Notes: generated from the sequence alone by a model not told the origin. A stretch of DNA of 64,000 nt from Gnetum montanum (GCA_015680685.1 MNCI01022408.1:590668-654667); one strand, 5' to 3'; positions 1-13,881 are shown, counted from the first letter of the stretch. Translations and numbers: made by a program.

Positions 1-1176
1 TTGGAGACACACTTTGAGTCTTTGAAGAAGAGCATTTGTAAAGAAGAAAGTGTGAAAGATTGCATGTAAGATGACTTGCTAAAGAAAAGAGTTTAGCCTC
101 TTTGTCATGGTCCTGTGAGTTATGTTTTTTATTTTTTATTTTTTTTTAAATTGTCTAGCTAGTGGTTTAGATAGTATCATCCTTGGCAAGTAATTTTGGG
201 ATTTTTAGATTGCTCTTATTGTTTTTGTTGCCCAATAGAAAATTTCTGTTAAAATTTTGCCATAGAAGTGTTTGTGTTTAAAAGCCTTAAGAGCATTTTA
301 GTAGTAAATTTTATTATTGTGCAACGTATAAGAACTGTTATTAAGATCGTTGTAAGAGAGCCTCTGCTTGTAGTCATGCCGTTGAACGATTCAATAGTCA
401 AGAGGGTTTAGAAAATCTTTGGTATTTTGATGGTACTAGAATAGCTTCTTTTTATCTTTAAAGTGAATCTTCATGGTATTTCAATCAGAAATTTTCAAGT
501 CTTTTGAAGGTTCTATTGAATGCAATTGTTTGCATCCATTATCTAGCCAAAATGGAGTCTCGTACATGATAGTTTACGCAGCAATTTTTTGGTAACATAG
601 TAGGATTGTCTCGAAGAAATTTCTTATTTGAGCCTTGGGAGTTTGAACAATTCGTAGTTATTGAATTTGGGATAGCTTTATTGTGAAGTGTTTACTCATG
701 TCATTTTACCTTGTTTAAACATTTGAGGTCTACACAAATCTACTTTCTTTTCTATCTATTTCCATTGAATCTTGCTCTATTTCTAGTTTTCTTATGGAAC
801 TATCTCTTTCTCTGGGGAAAATTAGAAGTAGATTCGCAGAGTTGTGCTCAAATTTTTTTGCACAATTTTGTTTGTTACAAATAGGTATTATAAGGACTGC
901 ATAGACTAGGCAATTGAAAAAAATAGGAACTCTCAACAACTCACAGTACTTGGCAAAGTTGGTTGACTCTCTTTAAGATGAGTCATTTATAGTTTGCACA
1001 CAATGCAATCGTTTCATTTTTCACAACCGCACACCGCAATAGCACACACACATACTCACATTAACTACTGAGTCTAGTTGGAGGTATCTGGGCCTTAGTG
1101 TTGCCAGTGACCAGCAAGCACCTAAATCCTGTTCGAGGACACTCGTTGGTAGTCGCATCCCAAACGGTTGCCAACA
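1..1176 (+). mobile_element. LTR-type element X, copy 1 (partial, right end)
   Basis: This block is the reverse complement of 54862-56115. Positions about 1-245 match 55902-56115 and about 887-1176 match 54862-55153; the part between corresponds to the N gap of copy 2. It ends in CCAACA at 1171-1176, the mirror of the TGTTGG that starts copy 2. By comparison with copy 2, which has a TATA-like box just outside this interval, the sense direction is plus here. The upstream end lies outside the window, so whether this copy also carries host-gene fragments cannot be seen. No coding potential is convincing; the short minus-strand ORF at 730-939 looks like chance. Confidence 0.8.
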
Positions 1177-1581
1177 CTAACATCAACATTAGCATTGATA
1201 GAAGTTAGAATATCTTTTCTAGTTATGAACAAGTTATGATTCCAAGCCTCTATGATCCTATTTCATGTCTAAATTGATGTCGAATCATGTCAAGATGACA
1301 ATGAGAAGCTCATTAGATAGGAAGATGATATTGAATACAAATTTTGATGGCCAATGATATTAAGGTGCAAGTTTCTAGGTTGCTGACATTAGCATCAATG
1401 TCATCCAAGGAGTTAGAATATTTCTTAACATTTTTCTAAACTAACATTCCAAGTTTTCATGGATCCAAAACTAATGTCAAAATAAGCCAGGATATGTTTG
1501 TAGGAGACCAAATAATCTATGGATGAAGAAAATGATGCTAGACATCAAACCTGGAAGCTTTAGAGTGTGATGCAAGCATGG
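1177..1581. repeat. Degenerate tandem repeat, units a and b
   Basis: Two diverged units begin at about 1177 and 1383. Each opens with a ctaac/ctgac + attagcatcaatgtca-like motif, followed by 'gttagaat' and a similar body. More units lie beyond element A (about 13528 and 13752) and beyond the solo LTR (about 14828). With both insertions removed the unit starts are spaced about 206, 210, 224 and 231 bp. No gene is visible. Confidence 0.55.
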
Positions 1582-2851
1582 TGATAAGGATACTATTAAT
1601 TTTTGACCAATGGAAATTATCATTCAAATCATAATATCATCTTTTCATAAGCTTTGAAGATGGTGTTTACTAAATTTCCAAGAACACCCATGTATATTGT
1701 TGCATTTAAGAAATATCAAAGATATTATAATATATATGATACAATTAAAGCCCATGTTGCCATAGTGAGAGGTAAGAGAAAAAACATTTATGATTTTATA
1801 TTTCATAATTTTTATGGATTTTAGAATGATAAGAAATAAAATAATAATAAATACACATTCATTGCAATCCCTCTCAAGGATATGTGCAATGTTTATGTTG
1901 CAATCCATCTTGGGGACAAATGCAATACCATACAAAAAATGCAATAAATTGACTCTTAGCTACAACCTCGATGGTCAAACACCATGTTGTATAGTTATGA
2001 CCTTCTTAGATAATGGTGAATTTTCATAGCTTAGGAAAATGTGAATCAAATAAATTTTTTTAATTATTTTTAGTGTTTTATAAATGTTTTTAATATTTTA
2101 ATATCTAAGGCATAAATGGTGGAACAATGAAAACCAATAGCTTTATTGATCGTGTAAGTACTAGACTTCATATCAACCAAATGGTTGTGGGCTACATAAG
2201 CAAGGTAGCACTTTAAAAGATTCTAACCACACTTGTGAAAGAAATAACTCAAAACACACATAAAAGAAGCAAATAAATCAACTTACTTAAGGAAGAAAGA
2301 GATTTTCACAAAAACCAAACACAAAAACCTCCAAAAAATATCTAAGTATGAATTTATTATGTGAAAGAAAATTTTCCAAGTATTTATAGCATTTACATGG
2401 AAATGGAAAGGGTTCATTAATGCCTAGGTGTCAATGGAGGCTCGTCAACGTCATCCAAGGTAACCTAGATGATTACACAACAAAGAGATGGACCAGGCCT
2501 ATCAAAGCAATGCATCAATGCTTCTGCACTAACATAGAAGATGTGCTAATGTATGAGAGTTAGTGCACCACTCTTTCAAAATCACACTTTTCTTTTTCAA
2601 CTTTAGGTGTAAGCTAGAACCTGATGAAAGATGTCACAAGTACCTTGAGAAATCTGAATGAAATTAGAATTGTTATAGAAAGCTTGACATTATGCATGCA
2701 ACCTTGAAGTATGACCCAAGAGATATGGATGCATCTCGAAAAACCAATAACCTATACCAAACACACTAGACTATAAACATAGGACACATGAAATAATTCC
2801 AAGATTCATGGCCTAAAATCAAAGTACAAATTATAACTGGATGCCTCATAA
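1582..2851 (-). repeat. 3' LTR of element A
   Basis: Direct repeat of 12257-13511. It begins TGATAAGG and ends CTCATAA, where the partner ends CTCATCA, so the terminal CA has decayed. Shared blocks include the stretch after 'aagcttt', the 'aagaaatatcaaagat' block and the 'gcctaggtg' block. The adjoining interior bases 2852-2864 give a short purine-rich tract on the minus strand (GTAAGGGAA), the polypurine tract position. Confidence 0.85.
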
Positions 2852-5690
2852 TTCCCTTACAACTAGATAAATTTAGTTCCATAACTATAACACTCAAGAC
2901 ACAAAGATGAGAACTAGATATATGACAAGGTCAATGCAAAGGAATATAATTGTGCAAATACTTTGACACACAGCACATTACAACATTGTCATATTATGAG
3001 AAGAGGAACTAGGGGATAATGAATGATATAAAGAGTTCCATGAAATGTTTATGAAGCTAAATATGTCTTTATCCTAATGGAATGATCTTCAATATGCCTT
3101 TTAATTTATATCCTGTAACCAAATGTTGCATACATTTCCTACTTATAGTTTGAAAACATGATCCTTTGTACCTTTGGATCTTTGTTAGAGAAGGTTCTCA
3201 AACTCTAGATGAAAAACTTGAAAGAAATGGTATTTACCCCATGGCAACAAAAATATATCTACCTAAATAAGTTAAACTATAACAATGCTAAAAATCATGT
3301 GGAATCATTAGGTGTTAAAACCACCATTTAAAAAAACGTTCACGAGAATAATGAAAAGCATACTTCCCAAAGAAAACATAGAAAAAAACATATAGTTTAA
3401 TGTCAAACATGTATGTGGGTATGAAAAATGATATATAATCACAAGACATATACCCTACAATGACTCTACCCCATAATTGAATTATGAGACACTAGCCTTA
3501 GACAACACTAACTAAGGGCATGTACCAAAGAATGCAAGTGCAACAATGAAAGGCATGGATGTAGGATCCAAAAAAATAAAAGGGACCCATAACATAGTAT
3601 ACCATTAACCAAATAATCAAGGTATGTAAGATTATAGATTGTAACTTGGAAAGACATGTAATCACTAATCAAAATACATAAGCAAAAAATTAAGGTGGAA
3701 GAAAATAATCTTGGTTAAACCATTAGGCTCTTTGAGTCACAACCATACATGTGAAGGATCAATAAAGTGCCTTATGTTATGTAACCACCTCCATCTTGGA
3801 AGTTAATCTTAAACTCACTCTCTTACAATGATACATCACCAAGGATTCATAAGTGGGTCCTTGCCATAGCAAGCTCTTGTTTTTCTTACCCTCATAAAAC
3901 CTGTTAATGCAACACCAATGGATTCCCAACACCTAGTGAGACATTAGCATCAAATATGAGTCCATTCCCTTGGATGGTCAAATATCAATCTTTACTTTAC
4001 TTAATCAACTTTCTACCACACACAACAATGGAGTAGAAATAGAATGGAAGGAATAGAGAATGCAGATGGATAAGAGAGAGTATGAAAGTGTAACATGACT
4101 AGATCCAAAACTAATCATTCAATTATCTTATGGAGCACATGAGCACATTCTATGCGTAGTGAGAGATCTATTATCTCATCCCATCATCATTACTTATCCA
4201 CATGATGGGGATACAACTCCATGTTCTCCTTCTAAGTACATGGCCACATCTACCACTACTTTTTGCCACCTAGCCTTGAGTGTTCTATAGTCTAACCACT
4301 AGTTAATTTGAGTCAAGAAAAGATGTTGCAAAGCATCTAGAATTCATGATTCCAATTTTCTTTTCTTCCATCTATGCATGTATGCATAGCAGGCTCCTTG
4401 AATTTGGCTTTAATACAACCCTCTCATTAATCCCTTAGGTTTCACTAAAAAATATAAATTCCAACATAGATTATAATGTCATGATTAAGAAATGATGGAT
4501 TTGGCCATGGTTTAGATTAATGATTTTAAATTTTGACCTTTGAAAATAGATGGAGTTAGGAATTAGATGGAAGCATAAATTAACATGACCAAAGTTCACT
4601 AAGGAAGAGACTTCAAGGCCTTCATGGTAATAAGTATGGATGGAGTAGAAAATTATCTTGGACTATTACATTTGGGATTTAGTTAATCCAAGTAATAGGT
4701 TGAACATGAAGAAGGTATTAGTTTAACTACTTATTTTGGTTTGATTAAGCAATCATAGGATCATTCCAAGATAGTAAAAATACCAATTTAATAGGGCTTA
4801 TATCTTGGAGATACATTGTTCTTCTCATTACCTCTTCTTCTAAATATCATTATTTTTCTATTATTTTTATTTCTCTTATATTTTCTCTTTCTTTTCATTT
4901 CATTTTTTTCATCATTTTTCGTTCATTTATTTTATGAGAAGAGGATTTTTTATGATACATTGGAATCATGGAAATGATTGGTCTTGAATTATCACATGTA
5001 TTCTTTGACTTACATGAACATAAAAATTCATCCTTGACCATATAACATGTATAAGTTCAAGAATCTCTTCTAACTAAGGTGGTCAAGTAAGGTAAGCCAT
5101 GCACCTTATTTAAATCACACTATTTAGACCCATTTAGTGATCATAAGAATCCTTAATAACATGCCCTTTTCTTACCAATGACCAAGCACCCATCTAGGAT
5201 TCTAGAGCTCACATCCTAAGATGTGGATCCACCACCTACCCATGGTTCTAGTAGGCTTTAGTAACCTACAGTATGAGTCCTAGCTCCCTAATGAATTTAA
5301 GATTAGTTCACCTATGATGGATACTAGAAAATGGGTGGATGAATTTTATTGCATGGACATTCCATTGATCAAGGCTCAATGTTGGACCCATTTGGCACTT
5401 TGGCATCATCATCGCATCTATAACTCACCCATCCATGAGTGGCTCATTAGGTAAGCATTCATAAAGCATATTAATTAGTTTCCCAACACACACAAGCACA
5501 CTTAAAAAAATGAAAATATTATGAATGATTGATCATTAAGCTCAAAAATATGAAAAATACTATATAAACACATTAACTTTATTAAATCACATAAGCAAAA
5601 ATAATTAAAAGGAAGAAAAATTCAACATGCCATGAAGGATTCTCCCCCATGACTACTCCATGTCTATCACCTGATATACCTCTGAGCACA
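2852..5690 (-). other. Element A: non-coding tail between integrase and 3' LTR
   Basis: About 2.8 kb of AT-rich internal sequence with no ORF or domain that I recognise. Elements B and C also have a long untranslated stretch in this position. Nothing like the extra ORF of element B was seen here. Confidence 0.6.
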
Positions 5691-6760
5691 AAACATAAGA
5701 TTAAACATTAGACACTCAAAGAAGAAGGATATTCTTTGTTGTACTTCAAATGTTGTCCATTAACCAGAAATATTTTATTTGGCTCATCTTGATGGTAGAA
5801 ATGTGTTGTGCCAAATTGGTGACTAGTATGGAAAATGTATGATCCTTTCCATTGAAATTAAAACTTGCCCAAATAAGGTAAGTATAGAAAATTAAAATAG
5901 AATACATTATTTCCAATATTAAAATTAAACTCTTTGGCATGAACATAATGGTATTCCTTGATGTAGGAATGTTCTAACTCATTTCCATCAAGGTAATTCT
6001 ATGATTCTCATTGAGAAGTTTAAGGTTAATCAACCCCTTTTTTGAGTAGAATTTAAGGTCATATTCAAATCTTTCACGCTACCTAAGATTTCTATTTCAA
6101 GATCAATAGATAGGCATAGAATCTATTCATAGATCAACTTGAATGACATGTAATCAATAGGATTTCTTCATACCATCTGACAGGCCCAAAAAGCATCATT
6201 AAGCCTATTAGCCCAATCCCTTCTACATCTACTAACCATCTCCCTAAGTATTCTAACAAATTCACAATTACTAACTTCTACCTTGTCATTTTCCTATGGA
6301 TGATAAGGGAAAATTAACTTATGATTAACTCCACAAGATTCGAGGGATATTAAACCTATGGAGTACATTATTTTAGAGAACATTAATTGCAATGGTAGAT
6401 GAGAAATATTTAATAGAAACTACTTCCATCCACTTCATGTAATAGTCCACACATACAATAATTTACGTCTTGTTAGTGAAGGTCAAAGAGATAGGATTGA
6501 CAAAATCAGTACTCCATATGTCAAAGGACTCTACTAGTTAGATTCATTATTATGATCCCTCCATATGTAAGGACATACCTCACTCATGTTGTCACTTGTC
6601 ACAATAATATAACAAGTGTTGAGCATCATGGAGCATGGTGGGCCAAAAATAGCCTATGATAAGTAGGTGCATTCTAGTTCTCTTTCTAGCATAGTGCCCA
6701 CCACACATGTTATGATGCACATGAGCCAAAATAGCATCTTGGATTTCTTTAGGAACATAC
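5690..6760 (-). pseudogene. Element A integrase remnant
   Basis: Minus-strand translation shows the zinc-binding H2C2 region near 6560-6710 (CGGHYARKRT-like, then a decayed Cys pair). Near 5750-5900 it shows the conserved C-terminal block, which aligns with B at 39062-39200 (GNNVFYFN... versus GDKVLYWN...). Integrase would join element cDNA to the chromosome. Many stops and frameshifts make it non-functional. It lies downstream of RNase H on the same strand, as expected for Ty3/gypsy. Confidence 0.75.
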
Positions 6761-6899
6761 CACCTTACAAGGCCATGAAGGCATCTCTTATAGAGAATTT
6801 ATTTAATAACCAAGTAATTCCTCATCTAGTGTTAGGACCATTGGATCTTATGTGTGTCCCACCTAGGAGGAAGCTTCTAGGCCACCAGCTAATTAAAGA

Positions 6900-8200
6900 T
6901 CATTCACATCCACTCTTTGAGTTGAAAATGACCTTAAAAATATGGTCATCTAAGAAGTCATCAAGAACCATACTTTATCCTTTGTTATCAATTCATGATC
7001 ATGATAAATGATCTACCACTACATTCTTAGCTTTGTTGTGATTAATCATGTGAAGGTCAAATTCTTGTAAGAGAACCAATCATTAAATCACATAAGGACT
7101 AACATCCAACATTTTTATGATGTTATGATTGGTGTGGATGAAGATTTTACATTCTAGAACATAATGTATGAATTTTCGTATTGCAAAAATGATAGTCATC
7201 AACTCCTTCTCCATGCTAGTGTAGTTTAGTTAAGGCTCCATAATGCTTCTAATAGCATAGTGGATGTAGTAGGGCCTCTTCTTCTAATCAACCTACATTA
7301 GGACAACACCTAATGCAAAATTAGAAACATCTTTCATTATGTGAAATGGTTAAGTCTAATTGGGACTCTACAATATAGGATTTTAGGTTAGCCTTTTCTT
7401 TAGATATTAGAAGGCATTTTCATAGTCCTTGTTCCACAAGAATAGAATATCCTTCTTCATGATCTTGAATAGAGGTTTGAATATTCTAGAATGGTCTTTA
7501 ATGAATTAACAATAATAGCAACATGGCCAAGGAAAGATAGTACCTTTTTAATCATCATGGATATCTATGGAATGTTCTCAATGGTGTGAATCTTATCAAG
7601 ATTAGCTTCAATCTCTCTATTATCATGAATAAGAATAATATCCTAAATTATCATTAGCTAGCTCTTTTTCTAATTTGGCTTTAACTTCACCTAGAAAAAA
7701 TTTCATATAATAACTTCAAGCTAGTCTAAGGCTTCCTAAAATGATTTGCACTATGTGAAAAAGTCATTCATGAAGACTTTCACACTCTTGCCAATATAAT
7801 CCTAGATCACTGACATCATCAACCATTTGAATGTAATTGGTACATTGAATAATCCAAAGTACATGTGTTTCAAGGCAAAATTTTCCTACGGATAAATAAT
7901 GATAGTTTTGGTTTGATCCTATGATGTTATGTTTATCTAATTATAACCAAAGTACCAATCAAGAAAGCTATAGTACCTCTAACCAAATATGTTATGCAAT
8001 ACCTTGTTCACAAAGGGCAATGAAAAATTATCCTTAAAAGTAATAGCATTCAACAATATATAATGCAGACTCTCCATTCATTCTCCTTCTTGGATGCAAC
8101 TACAATTAGACTAACCCACTCATTGTCAAAGATAGGAGTAATAAACTAGCCTATAGGAGATAGCAAGTTTAACTTTTTACCACATTCAACATATTAGAAT
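6900..8200 (-). pseudogene. Element A reverse transcriptase and RNase H remnant
   Basis: Minus-strand frames near 8085-8190 give NEWVS and later LPFV blocks typical of gypsy RT. The catalytic box near 7764-7790 reads FMNDF instead of FMDDF, so the first catalytic Asp is lost. RNase H blocks lie near 7080-7260, in the position and sequence that match B at 40500-40700 (the 'caactccttctccatgctagtgta' region). Frame breaks are frequent. RT and RNase H would copy the RNA into DNA; this copy cannot. Confidence 0.8.
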
Positions 8201-8779
8201 TAAGTTTTCATTCAAGTATCTTTAAAGGTCTAACACTCATGTCTATGTATATGCAATGCTAATACATTGATTAGTTAATTCTCATGATTTAATCATGTGA
8301 CTAAACAAAGATTTTTCTCCATTTTGCTACTAAATTTTTTAGTTGAACCTTTTAAAAGGTCATCAAAGAGAGGTTAATGATAATAGGATGATCATTAATG
8401 AATATCATTTACTCCAAGCCCTCCAAAAGTGGCTTGAGTTTAAGTGGTGGTGTGGAAACATCATGGGACAAATCAAGAGAACTAGAATTCCAGATCATAA
8501 TGCACCACTGTAGTTACCTTGATTATATTTTCAACTTCTAAATTAGATGATTCAACATCAAATGAGATAAGAGTATGGATTAATGTCTAAAAGATATGAT
8601 TTGTGGCTTCATGGACTAGACCGTTTTCATGGTAATTTACATCACTGATGACACAAAGATGCTCTATGATATAGTAATTATAACCATGCTTGTCACATAA
8701 CTAGAAAGGGTCATACAAAATATACTTGTAATGCATCTTCCTAGTTTCATATTCCTTATCAATTTCAAGGTGGAGGGCC

Positions 8780-9100
8780 TGGAAGACTAACATGGCATCA
8801 ATGGTACTCAACTAGGCTCTTTGCATGATGATAGGGAAGCTATCTTCTAACTTATTCTTCAATTTTATCATCAAGAAGCATATAGGGTATGACCAACCTA
8901 CCAGAGTTTTTATAACATCATTCACTTGTTCCATGGGATATGTGTAGGATTGATATACTACCTCTAATCTAATATTAGTACTCTTGAGATCAAGAAGTTC
9001 ACAATCAAGGTATTATTATAATGAAATGATATTAATCCCTAAACTAGAGTCATAAAAGGCAAGCAATGATCTTTCTTACTAATCTAGATCTTGATAATGG
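8780..9100 (-). pseudogene. Element A aspartic protease remnant
   Basis: Minus-strand sequence near 9030-9060 reads YDSSLGINIIS, which aligns with the LLDSGSGVNLIS protease motif of element B. The Asp is kept but the D-S-G Gly has become Ser. The protease would cut the Gag-Pol polyprotein. The reading frame is broken. Confidence 0.6.
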
Positions 9101-11300
9101 GACTATTGGGATTTATCTTCTTTTTAAGTAAATGATCCTTTTTCATTACTTACATGGCTACCTTAGACATGTAACAGTTACAACATCTCTATCATCAAGT
9201 GCCATCCTACTTGACCAGCTAGATATGATTGAAGAACTTTTTCCTAAAGTGGATGTTCCATTTTGATAGTGTTCATGGAACCTATTTGATTTGAACTCCT
9301 GCTCTACCAAAAGAATTATCCTCTCCACAAGAGAAAGAGGATGGAGTACATCTAATCCCATGATGTTCATGTTTGTACTTATAGAGAAATTTCCTTCCAT
9401 GAGATTTCAAATTTCCCTTCATAATCATATTAATAGGAACTTGGTAATATTCCCAAAAAAAAATAAGTTGAAGCAAGATCAGCATAATAGGTAATATCAC
9501 AAGATTTTGATTACCTCGATTGTAGTGGACTAGGGATCCCACCTTGCATGGGATCTAGTAGTAGAATCTATTATTGATGATGGAAAGTTTGCAAGGTAGA
9601 ATTGATTAAAGAAGGATGACACTACTAAGGTATCATTTGTTGAAATGTATAAGTACTTGCTAGGTAACACTACAAGTCATGAGGGCTTGCATACTATTCA
9701 TAAGGATCCCCATCACTAGAGAATGTGAAAGCCTCATCTAAATCTTCTCTTATGCCCTTGGAGGAAGAAAGCTTCCTCTTGCCCTTACCTTCATAATTCT
9801 ATCTATGCCTAGGTGGTATAACAACTTTTGCTATCACTTTGACCATCCTACTCTCAATTTCATTAATGGTAGTGGTCATTTTCTTGTGCATTATATTCCA
9901 AACTTGATTCATTTGATGGGCCAAGTCCATCAAGGTCTTACAAATTCTAACTTAATCTTCCAAAAATGTCTCAATAGCAATGGGATGTTCGATTGTACCT
10001 TCAATGATTTTGATCTCCTTTCTACATGTAGGATCATGATTGTACTTCTAGAATGTCTATCATTTTATCCATTCACCTTCCATGCTAGCAATGGTATCTA
10101 TGAGTGCTTTAATTTGGGTCATGAAATTTTTGTATACCTAGCCCATTGCATACATATCAACTCTCTCCCTTATCTCTTACTTTAAGCATTTCATAATATG
10201 CATTGATTACTTCCTTTGGCTAAAGCCATGGTTCAAACAATGTTGGTTTATTTTTAGATGTCTCTCCATGGCAATGTCCACTATTTCATAGGCTCCTTAC
10301 CTCTATCTAATCATCTTCTTTTGGATATTGGAAATGTGGACATAGGTTTGGAATTTGGCATATAAAGGATTTTACACATGTTTTCCTATTTGTAACTTGA
10401 TTTAGGTGGCAAGGATTTGTACTAGGCTTCTACTTAATCAAGGTGTAGGAAAACAACCACAACCTCTGCCAATCACTAATGATCCCTTGCAAATAGCAAG
10501 CATTATCAAATGCCTACACATAGAGTTATGGATCATTTCTAGTATACCCTATGTATACTAGGACATTAGCCATGTTAATTCTTTTGATCCTATTACCATG
10601 AACATGTTCCTATGAAAAGTAAAAAGCTTTTTTAAGTTCATGATAATCTTCCTAGTCAAACAATCAGTAATCATCATCATCATATGGTCCTAATAGATGA
10701 AGATATTAGAACCAAAAGAGGAGATCATCCCTATAGATTCTAGCTACATTTGTATTGATGGTTCTAGATCACAAGCCTTCATTGTGAATTTGGCCCTTAC
10801 CCTTAATGTAAGCTTTCTCATCTTGCTCCTCATCTAAGTGGTTAGATGAAAAGCCATGACAAGCCACCTCTTCCACCATCTAGTCATGAAGATCTTACCT
10901 CTATTGAGGTTCATAGTTACTAAATTTTTGGCTCCATATCCTTATAAAATGCATGAAATTTTTGTAGTCAAAGGTTGATTAGGGTCTTTTCCAAATCTCC
11001 TAATACAGCCATGACCAATTCCTTTGAGAAATGTCCATGAGTGTTATGTCACTTCCACTTCTTATCCTGATGGTAAGTCAAGACAATTGGTGGTAAAGTT
11101 GGATCATCCAAATGATCAAAGACAATAGAAGCCTTTTAACATTTTGGTGCATTTTCAAAGGTCCTTCATGGGCTGATTGGAATAGGGTTGCTATCTTAAT
11201 AGATCCTAATAGGACCCATTTCCCAAACTTCCAAATAGATCTAGCTTACAAGAACAATACATTGAAATGGAGAAAATCTCTCTCATATTAAGAAAACTCT
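9100..11300 (-). pseudogene. Element A gag region (decayed)
   Basis: Placed here because it lies between the leader and the protease on the minus strand. Short open stretches (9158-9542 minus) survive, but I cannot find a clean zinc knuckle or a full gag frame. The plus-strand ORF at 9805-10185 is antisense to this region and I treat it as a chance frame. Confidence 0.4.
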
Positions 11301-11779
11301 TAAAATTCATAGAAAATAAATCAAAGATGATGAGCCAAGCTCAACTCACAACTCTCCCAAGAATCTTAAAGGTCACACATGTCCTCTCTCATTCGTCAAT
11401 TGCTCACCATGAAACCAAATATCAAGACAAGACACTTATAAGAAATTCTCTTAATGTCTCTCAGACTCTCCCTTGCCTCTTACTCAATTTTCTTGCATAA
11501 GTTCTCCTTTGTACTACTCTCACAAGCTCTCTCTTTTGCTCATGGTCAGGGGATTTTTTTAATAGTTGTGAATCACATCAATATTTATAAACAACTAGAA
11601 GATAAGAAATTTAGAAACCTTTCCTCGACTCAACTTGAGGTTCTTCATATGTTTCTGGAGTCTTCTCACCTTCTCCCTAATTGTTTCTATCCTTTTTTAT
11701 CTTTTTTCAACTATTTCCTAAATTGGACAAGTGTTTTTGGAAGTTTCCCCAGCCATACAAGTTGTTTCTAACCTTGGGA

Positions 11780-12035
11780 AGATGTCTTCTATGTTAGCCC
11801 AAATCTCAAAGAAGACGTCATCTGTTTCTGGGAGACATCTTCTCCTGGCCCACAACCTCTCCTCCAATAGTAAGACATCTTGCCCAAGACATCTCCTAGT
11901 TTAGAGAGATGTCTCCTTCAAGATATCTTCTTCCTAGACAAGACATCTTTCCTAGAGATCCTACACTTTCAATAAGACATTTCCTTTGACTTCCAAACAC
12001 CTTCTTCCATACCCAAGTCTCAACCAAGATATCTT
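11780..12035. repeat. Cluster of AGACATCT / AGATGTCT motifs in element A leader
   Basis: About nine copies of AGACATCT, or one-base variants, occur in both orientations within about 250 bp. The cluster lies between the primer site and the gag region. A similar cluster occurs in the LTR of the unrelated copia element E (24626-24832). Confidence 0.7.
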
Positions 12036-12237
12036 CTTCAGGCCTGAAGCTTGCAAAACACATATGTAGGGCAGAATAAGAGGTTTGTGAGAGGTATTCC
12101 TACATCATTCTTAGCATCTTCTATCATCTCACCTATGTTTAAAGCCTCCACAAAATGCTCAAAAACATACATACTAGATTTGAGTAACTGTTAAAATCAA
12201 GATTTTATAAATATTTTGAGGTTATTCATTGATGCCT

Positions 12238-12255
12238 TCCCCAGTAACAGTGCCA
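12238..12255 (-). promoter_or_regulatory. Primer-binding site of element A (tRNA-Asp type)
   Basis: The minus strand reads TGGCACTGTTACTGGGGA, two bases from the LTR end. The plant tRNA-Asp complement TGGCGCCGTTGCCGGGGA differs only by four transitions, most at CpG sites. This is the primer type of Tat/Athila gypsy elements. Confidence 0.85.
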
Positions 12256-12256
12256 A

Positions 12257-13511
12257 TGATAGGCATTTCACTAGTTTGGATCATTAGGAATTATCATTCT
12301 AATTGTAGTGTGATTTGATTGTAAGCTTTAAAAATAATGTTGAGTAGATTACCAAGAACACTTGTGTATATCATTATGTTCAAGAAATATCAAAGATTTT
12401 ATAATGCATATGATACAATTAAAATCCTTGTTGCCATAGTAAGAAGTACCAGAAATAATATTTATGATTTTATATTTTATAGTTTTTATAGATTTTAGAA
12501 TGATAAAATCATAAAATAATAATAAACATTACAACCCCTCTTGGGAATAGGTGCAATGCTTATGTTACAATCTCTCTTAGGGACAAGTGTAACACCACAC
12601 ACAAAATGCAATAAAATTCTTTAGTCACAACCTCGATGGCCCAACACCATGCCATACAATTATGACCTTTTTGGGTAAGGGTGTATCATTGCAACTTAGG
12701 AAAAAAAATATTTTTAAATTATTTTTAGTATTCTACGAACATTTTTCATATTTTCATATTTAAAGCATCAATGATGAAACAAGGGAAAACCATAAGCTTT
12801 ATTCACCATGTAAACATTGGACTCCACATTGACCAAATAGTTCTAGGTTACATAAGCAAGGTAGCACTCTAACAAAGTATAGCAGCACTTATGAAAGCAA
12901 CAACTCAAAACACACACAAAACAAGGAAAAGAATCAACTTACCTAAGAAAGAGTTCTTCATAAAAAACCAAATGCAAAAAGCTCCAAGAAATACCTAAGT
13001 ATGAATTAATTGTATGAAAGAGCTCTTCCCAAGTATTTATAGTTTTGCATGGAAATACAAAGGGTTCATCAATGCCTAGGTGTAACAGAGGCTCAATGAC
13101 ACCACCCAAGCTAACCTTAGGCAATCACACAGAAAAGTCAAGTGAACCAGGTCTATCAAGGGGATGCATCAATGCCCTTGCATTGATGTAGGATAGTTAG
13201 TGTGTACACACACAATCCTCATCATCCCCTACCCTCGTGAAACACACTTTGCTTTTTCAACTCCAAGTGCAAGTTGAAACTTGAGGAAACATGCTAAAAG
13301 GATCCTTAGACATCCAAATGAAATTGAAATGATCTTAGAGAGCTTGAAATTATGTATGCAACCTTAGTGTGTGATCCAAGGAGCAATGATGCATCTCGGA
13401 AAACCAATAACCTCTACAGATCATACTAGACTATAAACATAAGGCACATGAAACATTTTCAAAATCTAAGACTTACAATCAACATACAAATTATCATTTT
13501 ATGCCTCATCA
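12257..13511 (-). repeat. 5' LTR of element A
   Basis: Begins TGATAGG and ends CTCATCA; 1255 bp against 1270 bp for the partner at 1582-2851. It is followed directly by the TSD CATGG. Confidence 0.88.
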
Positions 13512-13516
13512 CATGG

Positions 13517-13881
13517 TGATGTTAACGCTAACATTGATGACAACGTCAATGTCACTTGCATATAAGTTAGCAAATTTTCTAGTCCTTACTGCTAAAACTA
13601 TTGTTAAACCTATTACAATTATCATTTAGAGTGCCAAAACCAACATTGACTAGATGCTAGAGAGCCTAGGAAGCCAGGATTCGAGTTGTGATGCAAGTAA
13701 GATATGTCATGGAGGTGTTGGGAACTATGTTGTAAGTGTTGAAGTTAATGTTAGCATTAGCATCAACCAACACCTAGAACAACTTTTGGTTCCCTTGGTC
13801 CCAATGTCAAATTTGCCAAAATATTGAAATTTGGTGCTTATCATGTCACAAGTGTTGTAGATGAGTCATTTGGAGTCCTGT
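13517..13881. repeat. Degenerate tandem repeat, units c and d
   Basis: Continuation of the array at 1177-1581 after element A. It repeats the ctaacattgatgacaacgtcaatgtca-like and gttagcattagcatcaa motifs and the phrase 'gtgatgcaag' (near 1567 and 13691). Confidence 0.55.

Larger units (their letters stand above)
1582..13511 (-). mobile_element. Element A: complete, decayed Ty3/gypsy retrotransposon (Tat/Athila-like)
   Basis: The element is about 11.9 kb, on the minus strand, bounded by direct-repeat LTRs (1582-2851 and 12257-13511) and flanked by the 5-bp TSD CATGG (1577-1581 and 13512-13516). The primer-binding site next to the 5' LTR is a decayed match to the 3' end of tRNA-Asp. The domain order on the minus strand is gag region, protease, reverse transcriptase, RNase H, integrase, which is the Ty3/gypsy order. 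All domains carry stops and frameshifts, so it is dead. It interrupts the tandem array between units b and c. Confidence 0.9.

Noticed and set aside
9805-10185. 126-codon plus-strand open frame
   Set aside because: Antisense to the decayed gag region of element A, with no domain.
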